Origin: Taxillus chinensis
Taxonomy: Eukaryota; Streptophyta; Magnoliopsida; Santalales; Loranthaceae
Direction of reading: 5' to 3'
Assembly: GCA_023512835.1 (NCBI GenBank)
Contig: CM042088.1
Span: 41,564,271-41,628,270, forward strand
Length of the DNA: 64,000 nt
Shown here: positions 23,350-32,176 of the stretch, piece by piece
Position numbering within the stretch: position 1 is the first letter of the stretch
Layout: every line of letters begins with the position of its first letter
Program-made: the position numbers and the translations under genes
The notes under the pieces: generated by a model
The model's database searches: none
What the model was told of the DNA's origin: nothing
What the model saw: only the letters and a program-made list of their open reading frames with translations

Positions 23350-26300
23350 TACCTTAACCGCTTAGGCACTGCCTAGGCATTGATCGCCTCGCCCAGACCC
23401 TCAAACGCCCGGGTTGCCTTGACGCTTTGAAAACTATGCTTCATGGTTACATGGTGTCTTAAGATTCTTTAGGCTAGGACCTAGCAGTAATTCCAAGTTT
23501 AACTCTTTTACTGTTATTATTCATATGTATGCAATGTACACTTTCCAAAAAAGATACCTCTTTCCAAAAAAGGAACATTTGCTCCTTTTTATCAGATAGG
23601 CTAATCCCTAAAATCCCAGACTCACACTCTTGCCCTTGCTGTCCTGACTTGTAGCGTCCTCTTTATATAACTAGATCCAGCACACAAAAATTGCAGTATT
23701 GAACCTTTATGAATATCTTTTAAGCTGAAAACCAGCCTTCACATATCTCATGAACATTGTTCCAAATATTAAAATAGAGTTCCACAGAAAAAATCAGCAT
23801 CAGGAAATGCTTGTAGTGCTGATTTTCAATTTTATGCTTGATATGCATGCTGTTTTCTCTCTCATTATGCATCTCATTCTAGACTTAATTATTTTAGCTT
23901 AAATGTTTTACACATCACTTTCCACCATTGAAACAAATCTGGAAAGTTGAGATGTATTGGACAACTGTAGCTCAAAAAACCTTTTGCAGGTAGAACATAT
24001 TAATTTAAGTGGCACGTGGGCAAAACTTATATAAGTCAATACATTCTCTAGAATTTCTTTACTCTGTTCCCAGATATGTGTAGACTTTAACTGTTGATGA
24101 AAATAAAAGGTGTAAACTTTAACTACATTAACTTGTCAGAATATAAACTCATGGGCCATTTGGACCTTCATGAAGGAAGTATCATTTTTACTGAAAACCA
24201 GCCTTCACGCTTTTCTTGAACATTGTTACAACTTTTAAAATTTTTAAAAAGATCCACAGAAAAAATCATGCTTCTCACACTAGAATCACAGTTTTGAGCT
24301 CAAATTTTGTATGCATGTGCATTTCGCCGTCCACCATTGAAACAAGTCTGGAAAGTTTTAGCTGTATTGGACGATGCAGTCTAAAACACATTGCAGATAG
24401 AGTATGAGTGAGCTAATTTATGTGGCATGACCAGAAATTATATGAGGTCAATAGTCTTAGTGTCTATTGTATGATTTCTTTACACACCGTTCCCGATATG
24501 TCTGAACCTTATCTACATCATCCTCAGAACAGGGTATAAACTCATGTACCAATTGAGTCTTTGTGAAGTTATCTGTGCCCTTTCCATCTCAGTATTCTCC
24601 ACGAGGCTACATTGTTTTTAAAGAGAAAAAAATGTTGATATGCATGTCTCTGTCCACCATTGAAACAAGTCTGGAAAGTTTTGGCCGTGTTGGAGTAATT
24701 GGACGGAAAACACATTGCAGATAAAGTATGAGTGAGCTAATTTAAGTGGCTTGACCAGAAATTATATAAGGTCAATGATCTTAGTGTCTACTCTAATTTT
24801 TTTACACTGTTCCCTATATGCTGGAACCTTAACTACATCAATGTTCAAAATAGGGTATAAACTCACTAGACAATTGAACCTTTATGAAGAATCATTTTTA
24901 CTGAAAATCAGCCTTGTGTGAGTCATATGGGTAATGGCCAAAAGTGGATAATATCGTGTTATGAGTGATTTAGGCTATCACAAATGGTATTAGAGCTAGT
25001 CTTGGGTTAGTGTGCCAGTGATGACGCTGAATCCCTAGGAGCATTGATAGTGGACTAACTAAAAATTTTAATAAATTTATTTATATGAAATAATATTGAT
25101 CATAAATTATACTTGAAATTTATATTTTGATTATAAATTTTGTTAAAATTTTAAATTTCAAAGTACCGGCTAACTAAATTTGACTAGCTATTCAAAATTT
25201 GAAATTTTAATAAAGTTTGTAGTCAAGACGTAGATTTTGAGTATAGTTTGTTGCTAATATCGCTTTATTGAAACTTTTAACCAGTCTATTACTAATACTT
25301 TAAGGGGGTGGCAAACAAATTGTACACTAATGATGGCATAGATACATCTCTTGATACGAGTGCTTTTGGGGGTGTATATCCTAAAGGGGTACATGAGGCC
25401 CATTAAAAACAAAATCATGTGGTTAATGATTCAAAACAAACAATATCGTGTTATGGGTGATTTAATGCACACGAAGGCTAATTTCCTTATTTACAAATGT
25501 GCAGATAAGGAATTAAGTAGCCATATAAACCGCTATCCTACTAACTCACTAACTCCTACTATCATACTTATTCTATTACTCTCATAATGACAAAAACAAC
25601 CTATAAAATTTATAACCAAAGGTGAAATAAAATTAAAATAAAACAGCCAGTTTCAACCTCCCTCTTCTACTTCTTCTCTCATAAGTAATAAGAGGGTACG
25701 TAACACATGAAGCCTATTAACAACAAAATCGTGCGGGTAATATCCTAAAGCAAAAAATAAAAAGAAACAAATACGAAAAAGGGTTTGATCTCATTGGAAA
25801 TGAGAAGGTTAACCATAGGTCAAGTTAAAAGATATAGAACCAGTCATGCAAGTAAAATAGAAAAGTAGTCCAGTACAGAAATCAAGCAAAGATCAGATTC
25901 CTGGGGGCTGAAACTGAAGCAACATAGCAACCATTGCCTGATGGAACACAATTAACACACCTGGAATCAACTGAATACCAAACTTTGTGCTCAATTACAT
26001 ATGCCATAAACATTAGAAGACACTTGAAACATTTTCTCGTTATGGCAACCCAAAAAATTCTTACCAGACTAAGTCAATTACCCAATAAGGAAAAAGAGAA
26101 ACCAATATACTGCACCAGTTTAACCTTTTATTTGAACTTGACTGCCAAACCGATGTTTGCAACAACTGGGCATCCTCTTTGCATTGAAAGCACCGGTAGC
26201 ATTGTTCAATGCCCATTTCATCAATGCAAGGCATACCACGGCGAACAATTTGCTAGGTACTGCCTTTATCCAGACTTCAGCTGGAAAAGAAGTATAAAGC

Positions 26301-26965
26301 ACAGTACTTTTCTACTTCATTTTGATTCTCTAGCTAGCCAATAAAATCTTTTGTATTTTTCCACGGGAATTATTTTTATTTCACAGATATTATCTCCTAA
26401 AACATAGTTCCTGCATTTGCACACGCAGGCTGCCTCTTAAAATTCTGTTGTATATTAATTTATAATAGCAAGTAGTTATATTCTCACATAATGCCTTTTG
26501 TCTGGTAGGACCCGAAGGACCTGGAAGCCAAATGTACAAGATAAGCGGTTATTCAGTTACATTTTGGACAAAAACATCCACTTCAAGGTCACCACCCACG
26601 CACTGCGTTGCATAGACAAGGCAGGTGGGCTTGATGAGTACTTGATGAAGACACCCTACCACAGAATAGATACAGAGATGGGCGTCTTCTGGAAAGCAAG
26701 GATTGAGAAGGCTTATGAAGAGCTTGGGGGTGTGGAAGTTGCTTTCTACTCGCCCAAGGATGAAGCCGGATCTGAGGAGCACTTCGAGAAAATGGAAGTA
26801 GCTCAGAGAGCAGCCCTGGAGAAGTTCAGAAGACGGATTTGTGGTGGTGGATCAGGTCAATCAGAAGAGTGTAAGGAAAAGAGTGTGGACAATGAAATTA
26901 GGGATGAGGGCAAGGAAGAGAGTGCAGAAGGGAGTGAGGAGGCAGGTGCCCATATTCACCGTTGA
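16055..26965 (+). CDS. Mitochondrial-type ribosomal protein L28 (bL28m)
   Basis: Two exons, 16055-16245 and 26509-26965 (stop TGA), encode 215 residues. The donor is AA|GTCAG and the acceptor GGTAG|G; splicing restores one Lys codon so the protein reads SEDGGNK-TRRTWKPNVQDK, the conserved bL28 signature (GR...GN..S...K..R.W.PN.Q..R). The following HFKVTTHALRCIDKAGGLDE is also conserved in Arabidopsis At4g31460-like proteins. This is a structural protein of the large subunit of the mitochondrial ribosome. The last 50 residues are an acidic Glu/Ser-rich tail typical of the plant form. I chose ATG 16055 because the MARRAREVMKKIK start matches the family and no upstream ATG is in frame. The intron is 10,263 bp and repeat-filled, yet both exons are free of lesions, so the gene looks functional. 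Confidence 0.92.
16924..17764 (+). mobile_element. LINE-type non-LTR insertion with target duplication
   Basis: An 841-bp GC-richer block ends in TTTACTTATAAAAAAAA. It is flanked by 14-bp duplications TTACTAGATGACTG (16910-16923) and TTACCAGATGACTG (17765-17778), one mismatch. A 3' A-tail plus a variable-length duplication is the mark of target-primed reverse transcription. No RT domain is visible, so it is a 5'-truncated LINE or a non-autonomous relative. Its tail (17620-17760) is homologous to the minus-strand sequence at 29216-29460, showing a family. It lies in the L28 intron in the sense direction. Confidence 0.8.
17779..18159. other. L28 intron segment
   Basis: AT-rich intron sequence between the LINE-type insertion and the copia element; nothing else recognised. 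Confidence 0.5.
18160..18479 (+). repeat. 5' LTR of the copia element
   Basis: A 320-bp repeat ending ...TTTCTCACA immediately before the primer site TGGTATCA. It matches the 3' LTR at reduced identity with small indels, indicating an old insertion. Confidence 0.75.
18433..18740 (+). repeat. Tandem duplication of LTR end, primer site and leader
   Basis: About 150 bp spanning the LTR end, primer-binding site and start of the leader occurs twice in a row. Copy one runs from GTACATTCAATGTGTTAGC; copy two starts with GTACGTGTTAGCAAGG near 18588. Both continue through a TATCA-type primer site, GGTTACTA/GATTACTA, and a shared CCTTGTCTCTTGGCCTTTAT segment. Copy two keeps GATATCGGAGC where copy one has GGTATCAAAAC. 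Confidence 0.8.
22106..22385 (+). repeat. 3' LTR of the copia element
   Basis: Begins TATTGAAGTTAATTC after CACCAGCTTGAGAAG, the usual copia context before a 3' LTR, and ends TTTCTATTTCTCA. It parallels the 5' LTR. Confidence 0.7.
22532..23438. mobile_element. hAT-like palindromic element
   Basis: The left end ATAGTTTTTAAAGTGTTGTC is mirrored by the complement of the right end GACGCTTTGAAAACTAT. Next to each end are CTAGGCG / GCCTAGGC / CGCCTCGCC words, a texture I know from non-autonomous hAT-like plant repeats. The interior holds a Ser/Leu-rich open frame (22777-23019), which I regard as non-coding, and an (AT)n run near 23313-23343. No exact target duplication was found. Confidence 0.55.
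23690..24910. repeat. Three-copy long tandem repeat in L28 intron
   Basis: Units of roughly 320-410 bp repeat three times. The anchor CCACCATTGAAACAA starts at 23922, 24331 and 24654 and is each time followed by TCTGGAAAGTT, a TTGGAC block and GAGCTAATTTA or a variant. A second anchor, CTGAAAACCAGCCTTCAC or CTGAAAATCAGCCTT, recurs at the unit borders. Copies two and three are closest. There is no coding content. Confidence 0.8.
24940..25760. repeat. Degenerate repeat split by a MITE
   Basis: Related segments recur: AATATCGTGTTATGAGTGAT at 24953 and AATATCGTGTTATGGGTGAT near 25441, and CCCATTAAAAACAAAATCAT near 25398 against CCTATTAACAACAAAATCGT near 25712. A primer-site-like ATGGTATTAGAGC is at 24984. 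It looks like the non-coding leader of an LTR element; its identity is uncertain. Confidence 0.4.
25039..25300. mobile_element. Harbinger-type MITE nested in the repeat
   Basis: Begins GAGCATTGATAGTGG and shares internal words with the MITE at 12703-12981, such as TATACTTGAAAT and ATTTTGAGTATA. Both arms mirror each other. The flanks are TAG (25036-25038) and TAA (25301-25303), consistent with a decayed TWA duplication. Removing it rejoins CCCTA with AGGGGGTGG, a continuous-looking host repeat. Confidence 0.65.
25761..26508. other. 3' part of the L28 intron
   Basis: Ordinary intron-like DNA ending in a pyrimidine-rich acceptor. Overlapping open frames on both strands near 25934-26344 have more balanced composition than their surroundings, but I recognise no domain, and nothing suggests translation. 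Confidence 0.45.
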
Positions 26966-27250
26966 GAACTCGGACCATGATTTCCCTGAGCACAAGGCAG
27001 TGCACTCATGACCTGAGTGAATTAATCTGCAGCTTGGGGTGTTGTGCTGCCAAGACCTAATTTGCCCAATTTGTTTTTTTAATCATCCAGTGTTTTATCT
27101 TTTGGAAATAAGATCTTGGTCTGAACGCTTGTTAAGAAAATAAATTGAAGGCATAGCTGGCGAGAAATTAAAATTTTGCAAATCTTTATGCCTTTGATGT
27201 CAGATGTTTCTAATTGATATCATTTTGCAGAGTTTTTAAAACCACGCTTG
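26966..27250 (+). other. Probable L28 3' UTR
   Basis: Follows the L28 stop codon. AATAAA-type signals occur within GAAAATAAATTGAAGG near 27136-27151, a plausible polyadenylation region. Confidence 0.45.
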
Positions 27251-29215
27251 CATGGAAGTCACGTATCTTCATTAATTATTTTATTTAGATTTGTCAATAT
27301 GGACTTAGATTTAGACCTCCCAGATTAACAAGTTGCTAGTTTTTAATTTCAATTAATGCTCTTAATATATATTTTACCTGTAATATGGTTGTTTTGAACT
27401 ATTGGTATATGTTACAAGAGTACTGTAATATGCAGTCCTACCGTGCAAGTTTAGCATACTATTGGCTGATATGGTAGCATATAATATGGGTTTGTATTAT
27501 ATCAGCCGTTTATCATTTAATTATATGCAGTCATATCAGATAGTGTGTGAAAGTTGCGTGATAAAATTACATGAAGATTTTTTCAGGACATGTAACAAAA
27601 ACAGTAAAAATACTTTTAAACAACAAAAACTGTCGTGAAATTGATTATTTTTTCTTAATTATAAATTTAAATTTTTTAACTCCTTCTAAAAGTTACCTTC
27701 AATTTTTTTATATGATTTTATCTTAATATATGGAGTGTAATTTAGTTGGTCTAATTATTATTCTAATTACTTCTTAAATTAGAAAACTCTCTAAGTTGCT
27801 CTACTCTCTCTCTCTCTCTCTATATATATATAAATGGAGGTTTTGACACTCTAAATTAAATTTATTAATATTTTAATACAATTAAGCATTAATTAGTTCT
27901 ATTAAAAAATAATTATTTAAATTAAAATTTAAAATAATAATAAAATATTATATAATTACTTAAAATAAAAAGTATGGTTGAAGTAAGTTATTAAAAATAG
28001 CTAATTAAAATAGTTTTTATCTAAATTAGGTAATAAATTTTAAAGAGCTAATCAAATTAGTCATTTTTAGCTTTTTAAAAGTCTATACTTATTTTTTTAT
28101 TTACACATGCACTTTTGATTAATGAGATGATGTGTGTGAATTAGTCTTTTTTAGTTTTTTTAAAAGTCTACTCATCTATTTCTTTTAAAAAGTATTTTTT
28201 TATTTGATTGATGTAATGACACTTACGCATGCATATAATTTTTTATTCACCTGATACAGAGTTTATGAATGAAACATTAAGATATATATATATATACACA
28301 CACAAAAACACTTTGCAGACAATTATTTATATAAAAATTAATTTAATCAGTTAATATTAAATTCATACCCAAAGTAATAGATATTGGTTTTGTGGAAATT
28401 TTGTTTTGATATAAGTATATTGTGCGAGATACACTTAGAGGCATTTATTCTGCCGTTAGATTGATATTTTTTTTAAGTCAACTCAATAATGGAAATGATA
28501 TCTTCATGTGCTCTAAATGTTAAAGCATTCAAGGGTTTGTTCTAGGAGGGAGATCTCCACTTGCAAGGTAGGACTCTTGCCGATTACGAATTTCCAATAA
28601 AGTTATTCAGCTATTCTTGATTAGTAAGTGCCTTGAACAGATATAGAGCACACCAACATGATTTCCACATATAGCCACTTAGTCAATGTCAATCTGTCAC
28701 ACACTCGATTCTCACAATTATTGCAGATTAATCTAAGTAAAATAATCAATAATACAACTACCCATCTCTCTCAAAATTCAAAAATTACTATAAATGATTC
28801 GATTGATTTAGCTGGTGGGGGGATTTGTGGGTGAGTCTCAACTTGTCATATAAAAATAAATAGATTGAATAATTAATTAAACATTGTTTTACCTAGAGAC
28901 AATAACGGAGGGTTAGAAGTCATAGTTTTAGAAGTGGGAGACGGAATGGAGGGAGAGGGAGGGGTTGAAGGAGGAAAGGAGAGCAGAGGGGATGAGTGTC
29001 AGTGATGGAGAGGAAGTGGGGAGAGAGCGGCTGAGAGAGGAGTGAAAAGAAAAGAGAATTTTTTTTAAATAATATAGAAAAAATAAATAATAACTCTTTA
29101 CTATAAAAATTTCACATTTGAAATGAAAAATCTATTAAAACATGAATTAAAGATAAATTTTATATTTTAATATAATAAAAATATTCATATCTGCATATTA
29201 AATTTGAGACCCCAA
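27251..29215. other. AT-rich intergenic DNA
   Basis: No gene found. Contains a short CT run followed by AT repeats near 27803-27831 and a purine-rich GGAGGGAGAGG tract at about 28905-29058, both low complexity. Confidence 0.5.
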
Positions 29216-29460
29216 TATTTTTTTTATAACTAAAGAAACATTGTATTAAAGATAATAAAAAAATACAAGTAAATTCAATGGACAATTGTCTTATTCAAAT
29301 ATAAAAAAAATCCATATAAATATTACAATTAAACCATAATAGGCCCAAAATAAAGCCTAAAAATAAATAAAAGAAAAAATTTCCCAAAGAGGCCATCTGT
29401 CTATCTCAACCTAAAAGCCAAAATTTATATCTACTATCAAAAATGAAAGCCAAAATTTGG
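29216..29460 (-). mobile_element. LINE-type 3' tail, same family as 16924-17764
   Basis: Read on the minus strand it contains TTTTTAGGCTTTATTTTGGG, CCTATTATGGTTTAATTG and TTTCTTTAGTTATAAAAAAA, parallel to the 3' end of the insertion in the L28 intron (TTTTTAGGCTTTGTATTAGG, CCTATTATAGTTTCATTG and CTTTACTTATAAAAAAAA). It is a short, 5'-truncated copy lying next to the Tify-family pseudogene. Confidence 0.7.
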
Positions 29461-29738
29461 AGGATCGTCCGGCTGCTAGGCCTTGGGCCACTAATTATTC
29501 ATTACCTGGAACTACAAGCCTAATGAATTACAGAATATTAGAAAATGATACCACGTCTCGAAAGTCCTTTAAGTGTACCACCCGTAGAAGACAAGATCAT
29601 TTCCTAAAGCAAATGGCGTTTCTCACCAAGTACATAATATGCTTAAAAATAAGCATATGCTTCTTCTGTGCACATCCGAGGGATTAATGCATAGCGCGTT
29701 TTGATTAATAATTGAATTCATAGGTTGAGCTCATCCTG

Positions 29739-31483
29739 TTAGATTCGCTGAAGCTCGCGAGTTGCTGCTTGGGAGGACTCTGAAAAGAGAGTAGAATGTG
29801 ACTGAGTGTCGCAACAAAGCAGTGAAAGCTAGAATGATAATTGACATTACCTTTCCAAATGCGAAAAGGTTTTTGGTTGAAGGGTGCACCAAGCACAGTT
29901 TGAATTGTGTCAAACAACTTGCTCTCAGGGGTACTCTTTAACTCTTGGACTATCTGATGGATTGTGTTCCCATTCTCAAAATATGTGATTGTTGGGGTGT
30001 TTTGATTTGCAATTGGCATGAAGCTCAAACTAATAAGAATTCAGTGCCTCAAACATAAAGACATTTGATTCATGAGCTCATCAAAAGAAGCAACCATTGG
30101 ACTACCTTTATCATCAGCTAGATCTAGAGGTTCAACCATAACAAAGTCAAACTAAGTGATCATTGTACCTTTGAGAAATTGCAAGATTGACAGCCACAGA
30201 GATAGCCAGAACCTTTAACGATATCTCGCAGCTCCTAGTGACAAGAAAAGAAAAACCACATTTTTCAAAACAAAATCTTCGATAATAATGCAAGCGCGAA
30301 AAGAGCTGAAATCTACCTGCCGTTGTAAAGAGACATGCTTCACGGGAACACCATCAAGCATACCAGTTGATAGCAAACTTTTTACATTTGAAGGAAAACT
30401 GTTTGGGGCTTCTGTCCTCGATACTTTTGGGTCTGGCTTGTTTTTGGACTCTGGTCTTGATTTGGCATTATGAGCAGATCTTGCAACAGCATTAGCCTTA
30501 GGTGAATGTAATTTTTACATTTGAAGGAAAACTGTTTGGGGCTTCTATCCTCGATACTTTTGAGTCTGGCTTGTTTTTCGACTCTGGTTTTGATTTGGCA
30601 TTATGAGCAGATCTTGCAACAGCATTAGCCTTAGGCCCTTAGGTGAATGTAATTCTTTTTCGCTGCTCATTTTTGACATTTGAGCTGAAGATTGATTGGT
30701 TAACAAGTCAACTGCCACCCAGGCCAGACAACGGTATGCTAGGATCATCAAGAAAACCACCAAAGGATATGGTACTGCTGTCCCCTGCAAAAGCATGATC
30801 CATGGGCAATGTGCTGTTATCTTTTTTGCTGAAGGCAGGTCCTACAGATCTGACATAACTGTCCCCGCTGCTGTTATAAGTATGACCCAACAATGTGAAA
30901 GAATCATCCCCCTTACTATAAGCCGGTCCCCTGGATATAAAATGACTAGCTTCCTCTTCGCAGCCGCGTTCCTTGAGAGAATGCACACAATTGTTGGAGT
31001 TAGGCCCCTTAACCTGGTTGACTTTTACTTTCCTAATTCCACCATAGCTTAGAAATATTTCAGGATCTTCAGAAGCGTGAGATATGGACAAGCCCACCAA
31101 CGGATCATTTCTGAACTGTTCATCGACATGCTTTATTCTGAGATTCATGCTATCATCTCCAACAAGGGAAATGTTATTTTCAGAGAAATTGACAGACCAT
31201 GCTGTATCATTTCCAAATAGCATGAATTGGTTTGGAACCTGGTGGAATGTGGAAGTGTTATCCCACAAAGAAATACTTAAATTTGGAACTTCAGAAGGAG
31301 TCAAATTGGAATCAAGCCCGGGACAGCCTGCTTCTTGTCGGAAAACAGTTCAGATTCAGTGACATCAACAATCCATTGGTTGGGACGCTTTGAATCAATT
31401 GTTGAAGGGTTATTAAATGCAGCATCTCCATCATTCAAGTGTTCAACATCTTTCGCGATACAAAAATCCTTGTCCTGGAAAGA
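29739..31483 (-). pseudogene. Broken Tify/Jas TPL-binding-domain family gene
   Basis: The minus strand carries most of a protein of the plant Tify / Jas TPL-binding-domain family, whose members have a short repeat region, FPSNVRSLLSTGMLDGVPVK and KGSGYLCGCQSC. Here I see SFQDKDFCIAK (near 31483), KRPNQWIVD, a repeat region of G.TYN.GD / ISFGG type (30708-31300), FPSNVKSLLSTGMLDGVPVK (ending 30317), exon 30169-30234 with IVKGSGYLCGCQSCNFSK, exon 29851-30047 with YFENGNTIHQIVQELKSTP, and a last exon ending near 29739. Splice sites survive. The gene is dead: a one-base loss near 31324, a frame change near 30705, an 8-bp insertion and a 133-bp duplication at 30379-30652, a TAG codon at 30030-30032 and a 2-bp loss just after it. 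The usual Met start is not visible. Confidence 0.85.
30379..30652 (-). repeat. 133/141-bp tandem duplication inside the pseudogene
   Basis: Copies at 30379-30511 and 30512-30652 both start TTTTTACATTTGAAGG and end GGTGAATGTAA. They differ by a few substitutions and an extra 8 bp (around GGCCCTTA) in the second. The duplicated piece is coding in the family (minus-strand ANAVARSAHNAKS...PNSFPSNVK), so it destroys the frame. Confidence 0.9.
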
Positions 31484-32176
31484 CTGTTGAAAGACATTTC
31501 TCAGTTGTATTTCCAGTAGGAGTTGATAAAAAATGATCATAAGAAAAAGAGTGGTTAAAAAGAAGAGAGAACAGCTCACGATGCTGAAAGCATATACATT
31601 TAAAGAACAAAATGCATTGTTGACTACCTGAAAACATCAATAATGGCCATAATGCTGTAAAAGTTTACGTAAAATATATTCTTACTCCATACTCCAATGT
31701 CACTTTATTGCAGTCATTAAAGTGGGAAAATGTTATCTTGGCCTCTCACGGGTACATATATTTTCAGTTTCACTAGCCGTGCTGATGAATTCCAGAACCA
31801 TAGGTGCATAAAATAATTTTTTTAAAACAATAAAAAGAAACTCAAAATCCACACAAGAAGATGAAAATCTTCTGGTTTGGTACTAAAAGAGATGAAAACC
31901 TACTCTGATGCGAATACAATGCCTTCAAAGCCCTTGCTCAATTTTATGATTTCATCACCCCCTTTCTGAAAGAACTTACTTATAAAGTATTGGAAAATCT
32001 ATATTGGAATGACATCACACAAAATTGTCAATCCCCAAGTTTTACTATTCAAAAAAATTAGAAACCAATCCAACTTAGTTTGGGAAAAAATTAGCAGTCA
32101 TTAGCCGAGGAAGATACAGGATACCAGTACTGAAAATGTGCTTTTCATCTCCAATAGAGATGGCTGAAGCAACTAT
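31484..32176. other. Gap between PPR gene and pseudogene
   Basis: AT-rich spacer without exons that I can support. It should contain the PPR 3' UTR and any promoter the broken gene once had. Confidence 0.45.

Noticed and set aside
23690..24910. CRISPR-like array
   Set aside because: Repeats are 320-410 bp, diverged and in a plant intron; there are no short identical repeats with unique spacers.
29705..30028. Treating the 107-codon minus frame as an independent small gene
   Set aside because: Its start lies inside a family exon and its end reads into an intron; it is part of the broken Tify-family gene.
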